Part shown: piece by piece, positions 1-10,097 of the stretch | Layout of the letters: the number at the start of each line of letters is the position of its first letter | How positions within the stretch are numbered: the first letter of the stretch is position 1 | Origin: Xanthostigma xanthostigma | Lineage: Eukaryota > Arthropoda > Insecta > Raphidioptera > Raphidiidae | DNA length: 64,000 nt | Assembly (NCBI GenBank): GCA_963575645.1 | Contig: OY754473.1 | Location: forward strand, 4,092,001-4,156,000 | Direction: 5' to 3' | Position numbers and translations under genes: made by a program | Notes under the pieces: model-generated | What the model was told of the DNA's origin: nothing | Seen by the model: the letters and a program-made list of their open reading frames with translations, nothing else | The model's database searches: none

Positions 1-219
1 ATGTATATGTCATGCCATTAGTAGAGCCGTAGCTAGCCTGTTTGGGGCCCAATTTTGTAGCATTCAATAAATTAATGTGTGGACCGCTTGTTGGTCTGGT
101 CTCTACCCTTTGACCTTTCCGGGATTCGTTTTCCCGCTCCCCCGCCGACATAGGTCATCGGGTCACTGAGACTCGCAAGCCCTCCCACCGCGACAAGGTC
201 ATGCGGTCCATAGGGAGGG

Positions 220-370
220 GGGTGTGTGTGTATTAATGTATGTATGCAATGTAGGTGTATTTTTTGTGTAATGTATATATATATGTATGCAATGTAAGTG
301 TATGTTTTTGTGTAATGTATGTATATGTATGCAATGTAGGTGTATGTAATGTATATATCTATTTCAACTT
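220..370. repeat. TATG-rich minisatellite, left arm
   Basis: Short GTATG/TAATGTA units separated by GCAATGTAGGTG blocks lie between the ORF stop and the outer end of the left arm. The mirror copy is at about 4995-5140. Position after the ORF suggests 3' untranslated or terminal sequence of the element. Confidence 0.6.
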
Positions 371-486
371 TTCACAATCGATTAAATAACACTTTATGAA
401 TATTCACAATCAAACAAATAACACTTTATAATTTACACTATCACGAATGTCTTGTTTTCGTCTGATGCGGGCAATTTCCGTTGTCG

Positions 487-1431
487 TTAAAGCAGACCTC
501 CTTTACGATAGACGTTGGCAACTTTTTGGCGGAATTTCGATAGACTCGAATCTTTTTTCTTTTTTACAGGTTTCTGCCCCGGCTCCGAAATGTCCGTCTT
601 CTGTTTTTTTGGGGCGGGCTCTATATTTTCGATGGCCTGTTTATCGTGGTTTTTCAGCGTTTTCTCTTCGTCCCGAAGACGTTTGGCGTCCATTGCTCTT
701 AGTCTGATTTCGATTTTCGATTTTCTATTCTGGACGGCTCCCTCATGAAGCTTCTTCTGTCGTTTTTCTAGACGTCGTCGACTGTCCTGCTCCGTTGAAT
801 TACAGCTAGCTATCTTTGTTAATGGCATTGGAAGCATTGCGGCGGACTGCTTCTTTCCTTGCACGACTCGACGTTGAATATCCTTATTCAACTTTTCAAC
901 TTTTTTTTCGGCTGGTACAGGTATCCGCGAAGCTTGTTTTTTCTCATTTCCTAAATTGTTTGATTGTCGTCTTTCTTCTTGCAATAACCGCACGCATTCC
1001 TCTGTGTGCAGCCACATCATGCGATCTCTTTCGGCGTATATATCTTTACCCACGGTATCTTGGAGTTGTTCTGGTTCTATTTTCGAATCGCTATTCTCTT
1101 CTTTTAGTTGAATTTTATCCTTATCACTTGTCGTGCAGCGTATTTTTCGCGGGTCATCTTCACTCAGGGGTTGACTTATCTCCGTTTTCCTTTGTCGATC
1201 CTCTTTCGCCTCTTCGGCATTTGTTTCGGCCATCAATCGTAGCATTTTTTGCCATTTTACTTCATACGTGTCCTCGATTTTTTCCGTTCCTAGACAATCA
1301 AGGAAATCTTTTTTTGTAAACGATCTTATTATATTGTAATTTCCTAGACATTGCTGAATCTCCAAAGCTTCAGCATCCAAAGTGGTAACTCGTCGCATTG
1401 GCCCGAATAGTGATTCTTCAAAACTTGCCAT
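487..1431 (-). CDS. Uncharacterised charged coiled-coil-like protein, left-arm copy
   Basis: This is a 314-codon ORF beginning at an ATG in the context AAAATGGC (complement of 1429-1431). Ten upstream codons remain open but start only with GTG, so the ATG is preferred. The N-terminal 65 residues (ESLFGPMRRVTTLDAEALE onward) look like a compact domain. The middle is rich in Lys, Glu, Arg and Gln with heptad-like runs (DRMMWLHTEECVRLLQEERR). The C-terminus has two basic clusters, KKQKTD and KKKKDSS, which would suit a bipartite nuclear localisation signal. I recognise no transposase, reverse transcriptase or zinc-knuckle motif. It is transcribed away from the element's centre. Compared with the right-arm copy it has 14 amino-acid differences and no frameshift. 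Function unknown; a gag-like or DNA-binding element protein is only a guess. Confidence 0.7.
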   Translation of the reverse strand: MASFEESLFGPMRRVTTLDAEALEIQQCLGNYNIIRSFTKKDFLDCLGTEKIEDTYEVKWQKMLRLMAETNAEEAKEDRQRKTEISQPLSEDDPRKIRCTTSDKDKIQLKEENSDSKIEPEQLQDTVGKDIYAERDRMMWLHTEECVRLLQEERRQSNNLGNEKKQASRIPVPAEKKVEKLNKDIQRRVVQGKKQSAAMLPMPLTKIASCNSTEQDSRRRLEKRQKKLHEGAVQNRKSKIEIRLRAMDAKRLRDEEKTLKNHDKQAIENIEPAPKKQKTDISEPGQKPVKKKKDSSLSKFRQKVANVYRKGGLL

Positions 1432-1469
1432 TTTTAAATTCAAAACACTATTATCGAACACAATTGAAA

Positions 1470-1935
1470 AACACGCACTGACACTATTTTATCACAATTC
1501 AGAAACACACACAGACACTATTTTTTCACAAATCAGAAACACGCAAAATCACAATTTTATCACAAGTAAAAAATACGCACAATCACAATATTGTCACAAA
1601 GAAGTAAACCTGTTAATTCGAAACGCACACAATCACTATAATAACACAAGTAAGTAATTCAAAAGTAACACATACGCATTCACTATTTTATCACAAACAA
1701 GAAACACGCACAATCACAATTTTCTCACAAGTAAGAAATACGAACAATCACAATTTTGTCACAAACAAGTAAACCTGTTAATTTGAAACGCACACAATCA
1801 CTATATTAACACAAGTAAGTAATTCAAAAAAAACACACACGCATTCACTTATTTATCACAAATAAGAAACACGCACAATCACAATTTTATCACAAATAAG
1901 AAACACGCATAAATAAGTAAACCTGTAAGTTAGCA
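1470..1935. repeat. Tandem 34-bp repeat array upstream of left-arm ORF
   Basis: Units of roughly 34 bp of the form ACACGCACAATCACAATT followed by TTATCACAAATAAGAA are repeated with small variations and some spacer units (AAGTAAACCTGTTAATT). The array mirrors the one at about 3540-3905 in the other arm. It lies directly upstream of the ORF, so it may be a promoter, leader or protein-binding array. Confidence 0.75.
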
Positions 1936-2560
1936 ACACGCACAATGGCTGTTTTATCACAATTAAGTAAATACAGCGAAGTTCACAGTATGAAAAGCAC
2001 AATTAAATCGTATAATTTGGTTTATAGATCAAAGAAAATAAAAGAAATTAAATTCCAATCCACTTACCAAAACGATGTTCACAGCACGAAATTCACAACT
2101 GTAATGAAAATTTTGAAAGAAAGTAGGTACCTATAATATAAATCCAATCCGCTTACCTAAGTTTTCGATAAATTTCTCAGAAAAGGTCATTTACAGGTCA
2201 ATTTTCTTTATCATTTAAAAAATTAATGACCGGGTCTAGGTAATTAGTACTTTGTAAAGTACAGTTTTGCCAAAATAAAATTAACTCGACAAGAATTTTT
2301 GTAAATTTAAATATGTTTATACTATTTTGATATAGAAAACATTTATTTAAAGTTAGAGTCAGAAATTTGCAAACAAGCAAAAACATCCACATTGTCGACT
2401 AAATATAATTATAAACACTTCGAATATCTATTTTCAAAAAAAAAAAAATTTTATACAAACCTTGTCGTGACAATTACGAACACAACAAAAAAAAATTCAA
2501 ATCGGTCGAGCCATTTTCGACTTTTGCGAGACTAACGCACGGAGATTGATTTTTTATATA

Positions 2561-3005
2561 CAGTGTAATATAACGAAAAACTCCCTATAATTTTTTACAA
2601 TTTGGTTGGTTTACCTTAAAACCCATACATTAATACCCCCTTTATAGCGCAGCAGCCATGTCTCTATTACGAAAAAATATGTTCATATTTAGGTGTCAGC
2701 AAATGTTTACAGACTTAAAGAGGACGATTCTGAACCATCAACAAGCACTTGATGCAGCCAAAACTTATCGAAAAATTCCTATTGTTTAATGAAGATGATT
2801 CCACCACATAAAATACTTAATAAAATACAAAACAAATATTGGCATAGCAAAAAACGTCAGGCAAAGTTAACAGACTCTATGTGTTTGGAATAAATTAACT
2901 AGGTGAAATTTGGTTATTTTTCTTTCTTCCCTCCATATAACGAAAACTCTTTACAGCGCAAAAAAATGCTCGTCCCTTGAGATTCGTTATAAAAAGGTTA
3001 CACTG
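2561..3005. mobile_element. pogo/Tigger-like miniature element in the centre of the giant repeat
   Basis: The ends are inverted: CAGTGTAATATAACGAA at the left and TTCGTTATAAAAAGGTTACACTG at the right in broken complement. The left end is preceded by TA and the right end followed by CA, consistent with a decayed TA target duplication. The interior resembles the Tigger-like copies at 28487-29039, sharing the phrases ATAACGA-AAACTCC and TCCCTTGAG near the ends. No intact ORF. It inserted after or during formation of the giant inverted repeat and separates its two arms. Confidence 0.7.
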
Positions 3006-3539
3006 CATATAGATAGATAGATATTCGAAGTGTTTCTAATTATATCTAGTCGACAATGTGGATGTTTTTGCTTGTTTGCAAATTTCTGACTCTAACTTTA
3101 AATAAATGTTTTCTATATCAAAATAGTATAAACATATTTAAATTTACAAAAATTCTTGTGGATCTAATTTTATTTTGGCAAAACTGTACTTTACAAAGTA
3201 CTAATTACCTAGACCCGGTCATTAATTTTTTGAATGATAAGGCAAATTGACCTGTAAATTACCTTTTCTGAGAAATTTCTCGAAAAATCAGGTAAGCGGA
3301 TTGGATTTATATTATAGGTACCTACTTTCTTTCAAAATTTTCATTACAGTTGTGAATTTCGTGCTGTGAACATCGTTTTGGTAAGTGGATTAGAATATAA
3401 TTTCTATTATTTTCTTTGATCTATAAGCCAAATTATTCGTTTCATTTGTGATTTTCATACTGTGAACTTTGCTGCGTTTACTTAATTATTGTGATATAAT
3501 AGCCATTGTGTGTTTTGTTGCTATCTTACAGGTTTACTT

Positions 3540-3905
3540 ATTTGTAATAAAAAAGTGAATGCGTGTGTGATACTTTGTAATTGCTTACTTGTGTAAAATA
3601 GTGATTGGGTGCTTTTCAAACTAACAATTTTACTTGCTTGTGACAAAATTGTGATTGTGCGTGTTTCATATTTGTAATAAAATTGTGATTGTGCGTGTTT
3701 CTTATTTGTGATAAAATTGTGACTGTGCGTGTTTCTTTTTCGTGATAAATTTGTGATAGTGCGTATTTCTTATTTGTGATAAAATTGTGATTGTGCGTGT
3801 TTCTTATTTGTGATAAAATAGTGATTGTGCGTGTTTCTTATTTGTGATAAAATAGTGTCTGTGCTTATTTGTGATAAAATAGTGTCTGTGCGTGTTTTTC
3901 AATTG
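3540..3905. repeat. Tandem 34-bp repeat array upstream of right-arm ORF
   Basis: About ten units of the type TTTGTGATAAAATTGTGAT followed by TGTGCGTGTTTCTTA run up to 30 bp before the ORF start. The units are most regular at 3640-3890. This is the mirror of 1470-1935. Regular spacing and proximity to the start codon make a transcriptional or replication role possible; neither is shown by the sequence. Confidence 0.75.
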
Positions 3906-3934
3906 TGTTCGATAATAGTGTTTTGAATTTAAAA

Positions 3935-4879
3935 ATGGCAAGTTTCGAAGAATCACTATTCGGGCCAATACGACGAGTTACCACGTTGGATGCTGAAGCT
4001 TTGGAGATTCAGCAATGTTTAGGAAATTACAACATCATAAGATCGTTTACAAAAAAAGATTTCCTTGATTGTCTAGGAACGGAAAAAATCGAGGACACGT
4101 ATGAAGTAAAATGGCAAAAAATGCTACGATTGATGGCCGAAACAAATGCCGAAGAGGCGAAAGAGGATCGACAAAGAAAAACGGAGATAAGTCAACCTCT
4201 GAGTGAAGATGACCCGCGAAAAACACGCTGCACGACAAGTGATAAGGATAAAATTCAACTAAAAGAAGAGAATACCGATTCGAAAATAGAACCAGAACAA
4301 CCCCAAGATACCGTGACTAAAGATATATACGCCGAAAGAGATCGCATGATGTGGCTGCACACAGCGGAATGCATGCGATTATTGGAAGAAGAAAGACGAC
4401 AAAAAAACAATTTAGGAAATGAGAAAAAACAAGCTTCGCGGATACCTGTATCAGCCGATAAGAAAGTTGAAAAGTTGAATAAGGATATTCAACGTCGAGT
4501 CGTGCAAGGAAAGAAGCAGTCCGCCGCAATGCTTCCAATGCCATTAACAAAGATAGCTAGCTGTAATTCAACGGAGCAGGACAGTCGACGACGTCTAGAA
4601 GAACGACAGAGAAAACTTCATGAGGGAGCCGTCCAGAATAGAAAATCGAAAATCGAAATCAGGCTAAGAGCAATGGACGCCAAACGTCTTCGGGACGAAG
4701 AGAAGACGCGGAAAAACCACGATAAACAGGCCATTGAAAACATAGAGCCCGCCCCAAAAAAACAGAAGACAGACATTTCGGAGCCGGGGCAGAAACCTGT
4801 AAAAAAGAAAAAAGATTCGAGTCTATCGAAATTCCGCCAAAAAGTTGCCAACGTCTATCGTAAAGGAGGTCTGCTTTAA
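3935..4879 (+). CDS. Uncharacterised charged coiled-coil-like protein, right-arm copy
   Basis: This is a 314-codon ORF, the inverted twin of the one at 487-1431, starting at ATG in AAAAATGGC and ending TTTAA. It has the same layout: a compact N-terminal segment, a Lys/Glu-rich middle and a basic C-terminus (KKQKTD, KKKKDSS, ending YRKGGLL). By hand alignment the two copies differ at 31 of 945 positions: 14 codons change the residue (16 nucleotide changes) and 15 changes are silent. Random drift would give roughly three non-synonymous changes per silent one, so the pattern hints at purifying selection. Changes cluster around residues 97-175, while residues 40-96 and the last 60 are almost unchanged. 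Family unknown. Confidence 0.7.
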   Translation: MASFEESLFGPIRRVTTLDAEALEIQQCLGNYNIIRSFTKKDFLDCLGTEKIEDTYEVKWQKMLRLMAETNAEEAKEDRQRKTEISQPLSEDDPRKTRCTTSDKDKIQLKEENTDSKIEPEQPQDTVTKDIYAERDRMMWLHTAECMRLLEEERRQKNNLGNEKKQASRIPVSADKKVEKLNKDIQRRVVQGKKQSAAMLPMPLTKIASCNSTEQDSRRRLEERQRKLHEGAVQNRKSKIEIRLRAMDAKRLRDEEKTRKNHDKQAIENIEPAPKKQKTDISEPGQKPVKKKKDSSLSKFRQKVANVYRKGGLL

Positions 4880-4994
4880 CGACAACGTAAATTGCCCGCA
4901 TCAGACGAAAACAAGACATTTGTGATAGTGTGAATTATAAAGTGTTATTTGTATGATTGTGAATATTTATAAAGTGTTATTTGTTCGATTGTGA

Positions 4995-5140
4995 AAAGTT
5001 GAAATAGATATATACATTACATACACCTACATTGCAAACATATACATACATTGCACAAAAACATACACTTACATTGCATACATATACATACATTACACAA
5101 AAACATACACATACATTGCATACATACATTAATACACACA
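4995..5140. repeat. CATA-rich minisatellite, right arm
   Basis: About 40-bp units with ACATTGCATACATATACATAC and CACAAAAACATACA blocks repeat two to three times. Mirror of 220-370. Confidence 0.6.
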
Positions 5141-5311
5141 CACCCCCCTCCCTATGGACCGCACGACCTTGTCGCGGTGGGAGGGCTTGCGAGTCTCAGT
5201 GACCCGATGACCTATGTCGGCGGGGGAGCGGGAAAATGAACCCCGGAAAGGTCAAAGGGTAGAGACCAGACCAACAAGCGGTCCACACATTAATTTATTG
5301 AATGCTACAAA

Positions 5312-5830
5312 CATGAATTAACTAAAGCTAGGTACTACTTATATTGTTTACTATTTTCGGACGAGTTCCCATAAAATTGTAGAGTTCTTTTTTTATTAAT
5401 GCGAATTTTTCTAGGGCCCCCTGTCCGTTTAGATACTACCGGTACGTTTCGTAGCGTAGTCCGCCATTCCTTTTTAACGTTACGTGACGACTCTACAATA
5501 TATATAATATATCCTATTTGCTATTAATAAGTCAGCATCGTGATTGCGGACACGATTTACCTTCTGACCTTGGTACAATAATCGAACAACAAATAATCCT
5601 AACTATCGATTAATTGTTGAAAGCCCATTCAAGCGTCGCGCGCAACTGTTGTCTTTGTTGCTCGTTTGTTTTTGATAGGACTTTTAATTATGAATGACAC
5701 GAGACTGCTATCACATCGAATAGATTAAAAATTTATCGGCTCAGGACATATTCTAAAACTAGCTGCTTCCCGCGATTCCGCACTCGATTGTGATAAAACA
5801 CGGTAGCATTAAAAGTAGTGGAGCTTTATA
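5312..5830. other. Intergenic stretch without recognised features
   Basis: AT-rich sequence between the giant inverted repeat and the next dispersed repeat. I see no ORF with coding character, no RNA gene and no clear repeat. Confidence 0.5.
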
Positions 5831-6100
5831 CTAGCGGGCCCGCCCGGTTTCACCCGGGTGCAAAAAAGCGAATGTTCAAAAGTTTTTGTCGGGCGGACAA
5901 AGTTTGAGTTAGATTTTTCAACATTTTTCATTGATGCTACGCTCCTATTGGTCGTAGCGTGATATTATATAGCCTATAGCCTTCCTCGATAAATGGACTA
6001 TCCAACAAAAGACATTTTTTTCAATTCGAACCAGTAGTTCCTGAGATTACCGCGTTCAACCAAACAAACAAACTCTTCAGCTTTATATAATAGTATAGAT
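5831..6100 (+). repeat. Dispersed repeat family A, copy 1
   Basis: Starts CTAGCGGGCCCGCCCGG and ends CTTCAGCTTTATATAATAG. It contains the blocks TATTGGTCGTAGCGTGATAT and AACCAGTAGTTCCTGAGATT. Other copies: 62348-62688 (same strand, longest), 58168-58902 (opposite strand, interrupted) and an end fragment near 53390. It looks like a truncated non-autonomous retroelement or Helitron-type family common in insects; the class is not decided here. Confidence 0.7.
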
Positions 6101-6642
6101 ATATAGAGGAACAAATAAAAAATACCTAAGCAAACAACAAAGTATGATCTAACTGCAAGAAAACAAGATACAATATAAGAAACTGAAAGAAACTACATGG
6201 CGGATTTTAAAATGGCCGCCTTACAAACAAAAAAAAAACGATTAAGCTGATATTGAGCATGCGTGTTCAGTCCTATTAAAATTGCACGAGAATTAAAAAT
6301 AGAACCAAGACGAGAATTTTCAAAATGGCCTAACTGTCGAGTGAAGTTAATAAAAAGCTTCTAAAAAGGCATTAGCAATGCCGACGTTTTCATGCCGCGT
6401 CAATAAGCATGCAATTTTTAAGATCTAATCTTGAGAAGCAGAGGAAGTAGGTACACATAAACTGGATTTTTTTAATTGTTATTAAAACCAATAATGATAT
6501 TTAAAATATTAAATCGTGTTTGATCCGGATGACCCTCAGTAGGTGACTGCAAATAATTATAATAAAAATTAAAAAAGCATTAACTATGCACCGTTTATAC
6601 AGTAATGGGGTATTTACTTTAGTAAAAAACCCCTTTTCAAAT

Positions 6643-6895
6643 CTATATTAATATTATAAAGAGGTAAAGTTTGGATGTAGGAGGTAATCTCCGAAACTAC
6701 TCATTCGATTTCTAAAATTTTTTCACCAACATTTAGAGTAGAACTTCAGAATGGTCATAGCCCATAGGTTATATTATATTATCGCGTTAAAATATAAGCG
6801 CTTTTCGTGGAGACCAATTTTGCAACGCTAGTCGATGATAAAACGCTGTCAATCTACAAATTCGGGCAAAGCCCAGTCAGGCCACTAGTGGACAA
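6643..6895 (+). repeat. Dispersed repeat family B, copy 1
   Basis: Begins TATTAATATTATAAAGAGG and contains TAATCTCCGAAACTACTCAT. A second copy is at 53763-54345, where it is interrupted by a hAT-type element. Confidence 0.6.
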
Positions 6896-7250
6896 ATAAA
6901 AACCTAATTTTTGTTTGGCGGTCGACGACATTTTTGAAAAATAGCCCTATTTTCACTTCTAAATTAAAATCAGAAATATTGGTGGTAGAGTTCCAAGAGC
7001 TGGAACTTTTTTGTAAGAAATTTCCTGCTCTTTCAGAATCTTTTTTGTGATTTCAGATATCTGCAATCCTTTTTAAGATATTCGCAAAAAACCAAACCCC
7101 TCTTTTTTCTTTTACTGAAATGTTTATAAACCCACTTATTTTTTTTTTTCAAAAAGTTTCTAGATATCAGTCCGAATCGAATGGCACTATGATCATAATT
7201 TTCTTTGAAGGAGAACAGGAATTCACCAAAAAGGGATATGTGAACTAGAC
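6896..7250. other. Short intergenic stretch
   Basis: AT-rich sequence between family B and the next TIR element. It contains a stop-free minus-strand run of 76 codons that is Lys/Phe-rich and shows no coding character. Confidence 0.4.
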
Positions 7251-7519
7251 AATAGTTTCTCAACCGGTGTTCCGGGGAGATTTTTGGGTGGTCCGCGAAG
7301 ATTATTAGGATGGATTTTTAAACTATATTTGTTTGTTACTGTTTGTTTAATTTTACTTAAATATTGTTATATCTGCATACGGTGTTGCAAAATTGTTTTG
7401 AAAAAAAAAAATCAATTATATAAATATTTTTTAAATAAATAAAATTGTCGACCAATTTTTCTCAGACCATATGTAGACAAAAAATAATAAAAATACAAAT
7501 CAATATAACACAAAATGAC

Positions 7520-7548
7520 TTTTCGATCCGGATTTGAATCTTCTTCAG
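7520..7548 (-). other. Hammerhead-ribozyme-like core, decayed
   Basis: Minus-strand reading gives CTGAAGA, a stem GATTC...GGATC with a mismatch, and GAAAA in place of GAAAC. It is the mirror of 7753-7781 in the other arm of the palindrome. Confidence 0.35.
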
Positions 7549-7752
7549 AAATATCAAAAAAATATAAAAAATAATTAGTATTAAGTTATTAATTATCTAA
7601 TAGAATTCACGGAAGATTGAAAGTTTGAATAAATCAAAAAATTAATGAAAAATTAATTAATTTTTTGATTTATTCAAACTTTTAATCTTTCATGAATTCT
7701 ATTAGATAATAAATACTTAATACTAATTAATTTTTATATTTTTTAGATATTT

Positions 7753-7781
7753 CTGAAGAAGATCCAAATCCGGATCGAAAC
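7753..7781 (+). other. Hammerhead-ribozyme-like core
   Basis: Reads CTGAAGA, then a potential stem GATCC...GGATC, then GAAAC. This is the conserved order CUGANGA / helix II / GAAA of hammerhead ribozymes, as found in Penelope-like retroelements. A 3-bp helix III (ACG...TGT) followed by a UA cleavage dinucleotide can be drawn, but I could not form helix I, so activity is doubtful. The inverted partner is at 7520-7548. Confidence 0.4.
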
Positions 7782-7987
7782 GTCATCTTGTATTATATTG
7801 ATTTGTATTTTTATTATTTTTTGTCAATATAATATGGTCGACAATTTTATTCATTTGAAGAGTTCTATTCAGACGTTAATCAAAGGTTTGTATATAAATA
7901 TTTATTATTTTATTTCAATGTTGATGGCCCGCAAAACATTTTTGGTGGTCCGCGGATGTAAAAAGGTTGAGAAACTATGAACTAGAC

Positions 7988-8902
7988 TATAATAATATGT
8001 GATGATTTTATCTGCCAGATCTCGACAAGCTAACGAATTGAATAAACAGAATCGTGTGTGAGAAATGGATAAACCAGTACGCAATTGAAAGTGCGGTTAA
8101 TAATTTTAATGTCCAATCAATTGCATAACAATAATGACGTGTCGAAATAGGTAAAGAAACAGTCATAGATGACGTGATCTTCGACTAAATACGTCCCAAT
8201 ACTTCATTGTTCTCGATTCATATTAAAAATGTAGCGTTGATAAATCTTTAGCTTTTCTAGGACAAGACTTGACACCCTTATAAATATATCAGTAGGCATG
8301 ACGTCAAAACCACTTACTAGTGTAGTTCACACGTTCAAAAAAAGTGTTAAGGCTTGAAATAGCTCGTACAAAAATGACCGATGGCTCATTGGATTCGAAA
8401 TAACGTCTAGAAAAATGTATTATATTAGTTATTGGCGTAACTAGTAGTCTAAGTCATTCATCGCGCTGACGGGTCATGACTTAGCCTACAAGTTGCGCCC
8501 ATAATTTTATTCAACAATTGCGCGTTATTCATGTTTTATTTATTGTTATTAATGAGATGTTGTAAATATCTATTTATTTCTTTATAAAAAAAACTGTCAA
8601 TACTAACAGCACGATTCAATGTTTTGGTTTGAGGTTAGCCGGTTATGAATAAACTCCATGTCGAAAACATTCGGTCTCTCAATTTTAGTCTCAATGGGTA
8701 ACAACGGAGTTGTTGTTACCTACTATTTCGTTACGACTCAGAAAATAGTTACGTTTATTTTCATTACTCCACAATGGCCGAGCTAGTAGGAATCTTCATT
8801 GAGTTATGACAAGTAATTGTCACCAGTCGGTAAATGGCTATTTAGGGTTCGGTTTTTAGGCATGATAAAACATGAATAGCGCGCATGAGTTGAATAAAAT
8901 AT
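7988..8902. other. Intergenic stretch without recognised features
   Basis: AT-rich. A GGGTTCGGTTTTTAGGCATG fragment near 8846 may be the edge of a dispersed repeat. No coding ORF or RNA gene seen. Confidence 0.4.
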
Positions 8903-9303
8903 TTTATTAGCACATCGTCGTTGGTTCTGTAATAGCTATGTGCTGATTGGCAGATTTTACGTTTTTTAAATGAAAAGATTCATAAAACGGAGCTATATAC
9001 ACTAGTAATACCTCCAAATTAATTTTACAGTAACCAACAAGGGGAAGTAACTCTTATGTGAAAAGTTGTATCAAATAATTCCTCCCATGTGCCAATAAAT
9101 CCGAAATTCACGTTAAATATTTTTTAAGAAAATACTTCGTCTTAATTAAACATGTATAGTAAAGATAAGTATGAATTTGTAATATACCTCTGAAATTGCT
9201 AGTTCTTACCATCCATTGCTGAAATAACCACTTTTTGGCCTTTCCTGCAAATTTTACTTTTTGCACATAAGAGGTATTACAGTACCAACGACGACATAAT
9301 AAA
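8903..9303. mobile_element. TIR miniature element
   Basis: Inverted ends TTTATTAG-CACATCGTCGTTGG at the left and CCAACGACGACATAATAAA at the right, with further matching GTAATAGCTATGTGC / GCACATAAGAGGTATTAC inside. About 400 bp, no ORF. Family not recognised. Confidence 0.6.
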
Positions 9304-10097
9304 TTGGAAAAGTTATAAACAAATTGAGATGAAAGAGTTTTTCGCTAATATTTCAAAAACAATAAGCGATAGCCCAAATCGTAAAAAAGATTCTTAAAGA
9401 GGAGGAAATTTCCAATAAAAAAGTCTCATCTCCCGGGACTCTATCTCTATTATTTATAGTTTGAATTTAACGTTAAAAATAGGGTTCCGTGCGGCCATTA
9501 CAGCTCGAAAGCACAGCCTTGTGGAGTAAGTACAACACAAAATAATTTTGTTATAGTATTAAATAATAATTTGAAAATTTGAATAAATTACGGTGTCATC
9601 ATAACACTTGAAAGAATAAAGTTCCGTTGAAAAACATTTTTTAAATTTATTTTTAAAAAAGTTACGCTATTGTTAATTTTTCCGAAAAAACCGTTTCCAT
9701 TGACAACAACAAAAAATCATCGTGTCATAGCGTGTGTTCTGTTCAGAGACAATAAACGTTAACTCCCCTGAGGGACGACATGAACAGTTTTGCTATTCGA
9801 CCAATGATCTGTAGCTTAGTATTGCAAGCAAGGACTACATGTTACGTTCTAATTAATCTATTTAATTAAAATGCAATCATTAAAAGCTTAATATAACAGG
9901 ATTGCTGCAGAAAATGTAATAAAATTTGTCATACTTAATTGTAAATTAAAAACAATTGACATCGGTCATTAATTAACTACTTTTCCGTCAGAAAATTAAT
10001 TTCCTGTACCGGCCATTTTATTTTCCAGGCATGTTTATCTTTAAAAAATTATTTTTTGTATATTCTTTTTGATGTACCTACGGAAATTTCTTAAAGG
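9304..10097. other. Intergenic stretch without recognised genes
   Basis: AT-rich sequence. A GGGTTCCGTGCGGCCATTAC block at about 9482 resembles the GGGTTCCGTGC motif of the repeat at 13949-14260. Otherwise nothing recognised. Confidence 0.4.

Larger units (their letters stand above)
54..5311. repeat. Giant inverted-repeat element with an ORF in each arm
   Basis: The left arm (54-2430) is repeated in reverse complement as the right arm (3018-5311). The outer ends read TTTGTAGCATTCAATAAATT inward from both sides. Each arm carries, from centre to outer end: a small conserved leader region, a tandem array of about 34-bp units, a 314-codon ORF, and a TATG/CATA-rich minisatellite close to the end. 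The centre (2431-3017) holds arm-derived sequence that lacks a partner on the right, plus a pogo-like miniature element at 2561-3005. Flanking bases outside the arms do not show a clear target-site duplication. I do not recognise the family. It could be a foldback transposon, or two head-to-head copies of a 2.4-kb element. The arms differ by scattered substitutions and small indels, so the duplication is not brand new. Confidence 0.85.
7431..7857. repeat. Foldback palindrome family C, copy 1
   Basis: The two arms (about 200 bp each) are inverted copies meeting near 7650 (TTAATGAAAAATTAA). Outer ends contain AAATTGTCGACCAA and the mirror. A tail GAAGAGTTCTATTCAGACG follows on the right; the same tail is found at about 57715, 31935 and 62010. 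The related element at 61536-62041 has the same design. Confidence 0.75.
7251..7977. mobile_element. hAT-like miniature element containing a foldback palindrome
   Basis: The termini are TAGTTTCTCAACC and its complement GGTTGAGAAACTA. Both ends carry GGTGGTCCGCG close inside. The flanks 7241-7250 and 7978-7987 are the identical 10 bp TGAACTAGAC, which contains a typical 8-bp hAT target duplication. The interior from 7431 to 7857 is a separate foldback sequence, so one element sits inside another. No transposase remains. Confidence 0.75.

Noticed and set aside
515-1319. ORFs opposite or out of frame to the twin 314-codon ORFs
   Set aside because: Shadow frames. The framed pair at 487-1431 and 3935-4879 is better conserved and starts at a good ATG.
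2198-3250. 64-codon hydrophobic ORF mirrored in both arms of the giant repeat (2198-2392 minus, 3056-3250 plus)
   Set aside because: Open in both arms, but short, of low-complexity AT-derived composition, and only 195 bp, so openness by descent is expected. A leader peptide cannot be excluded.
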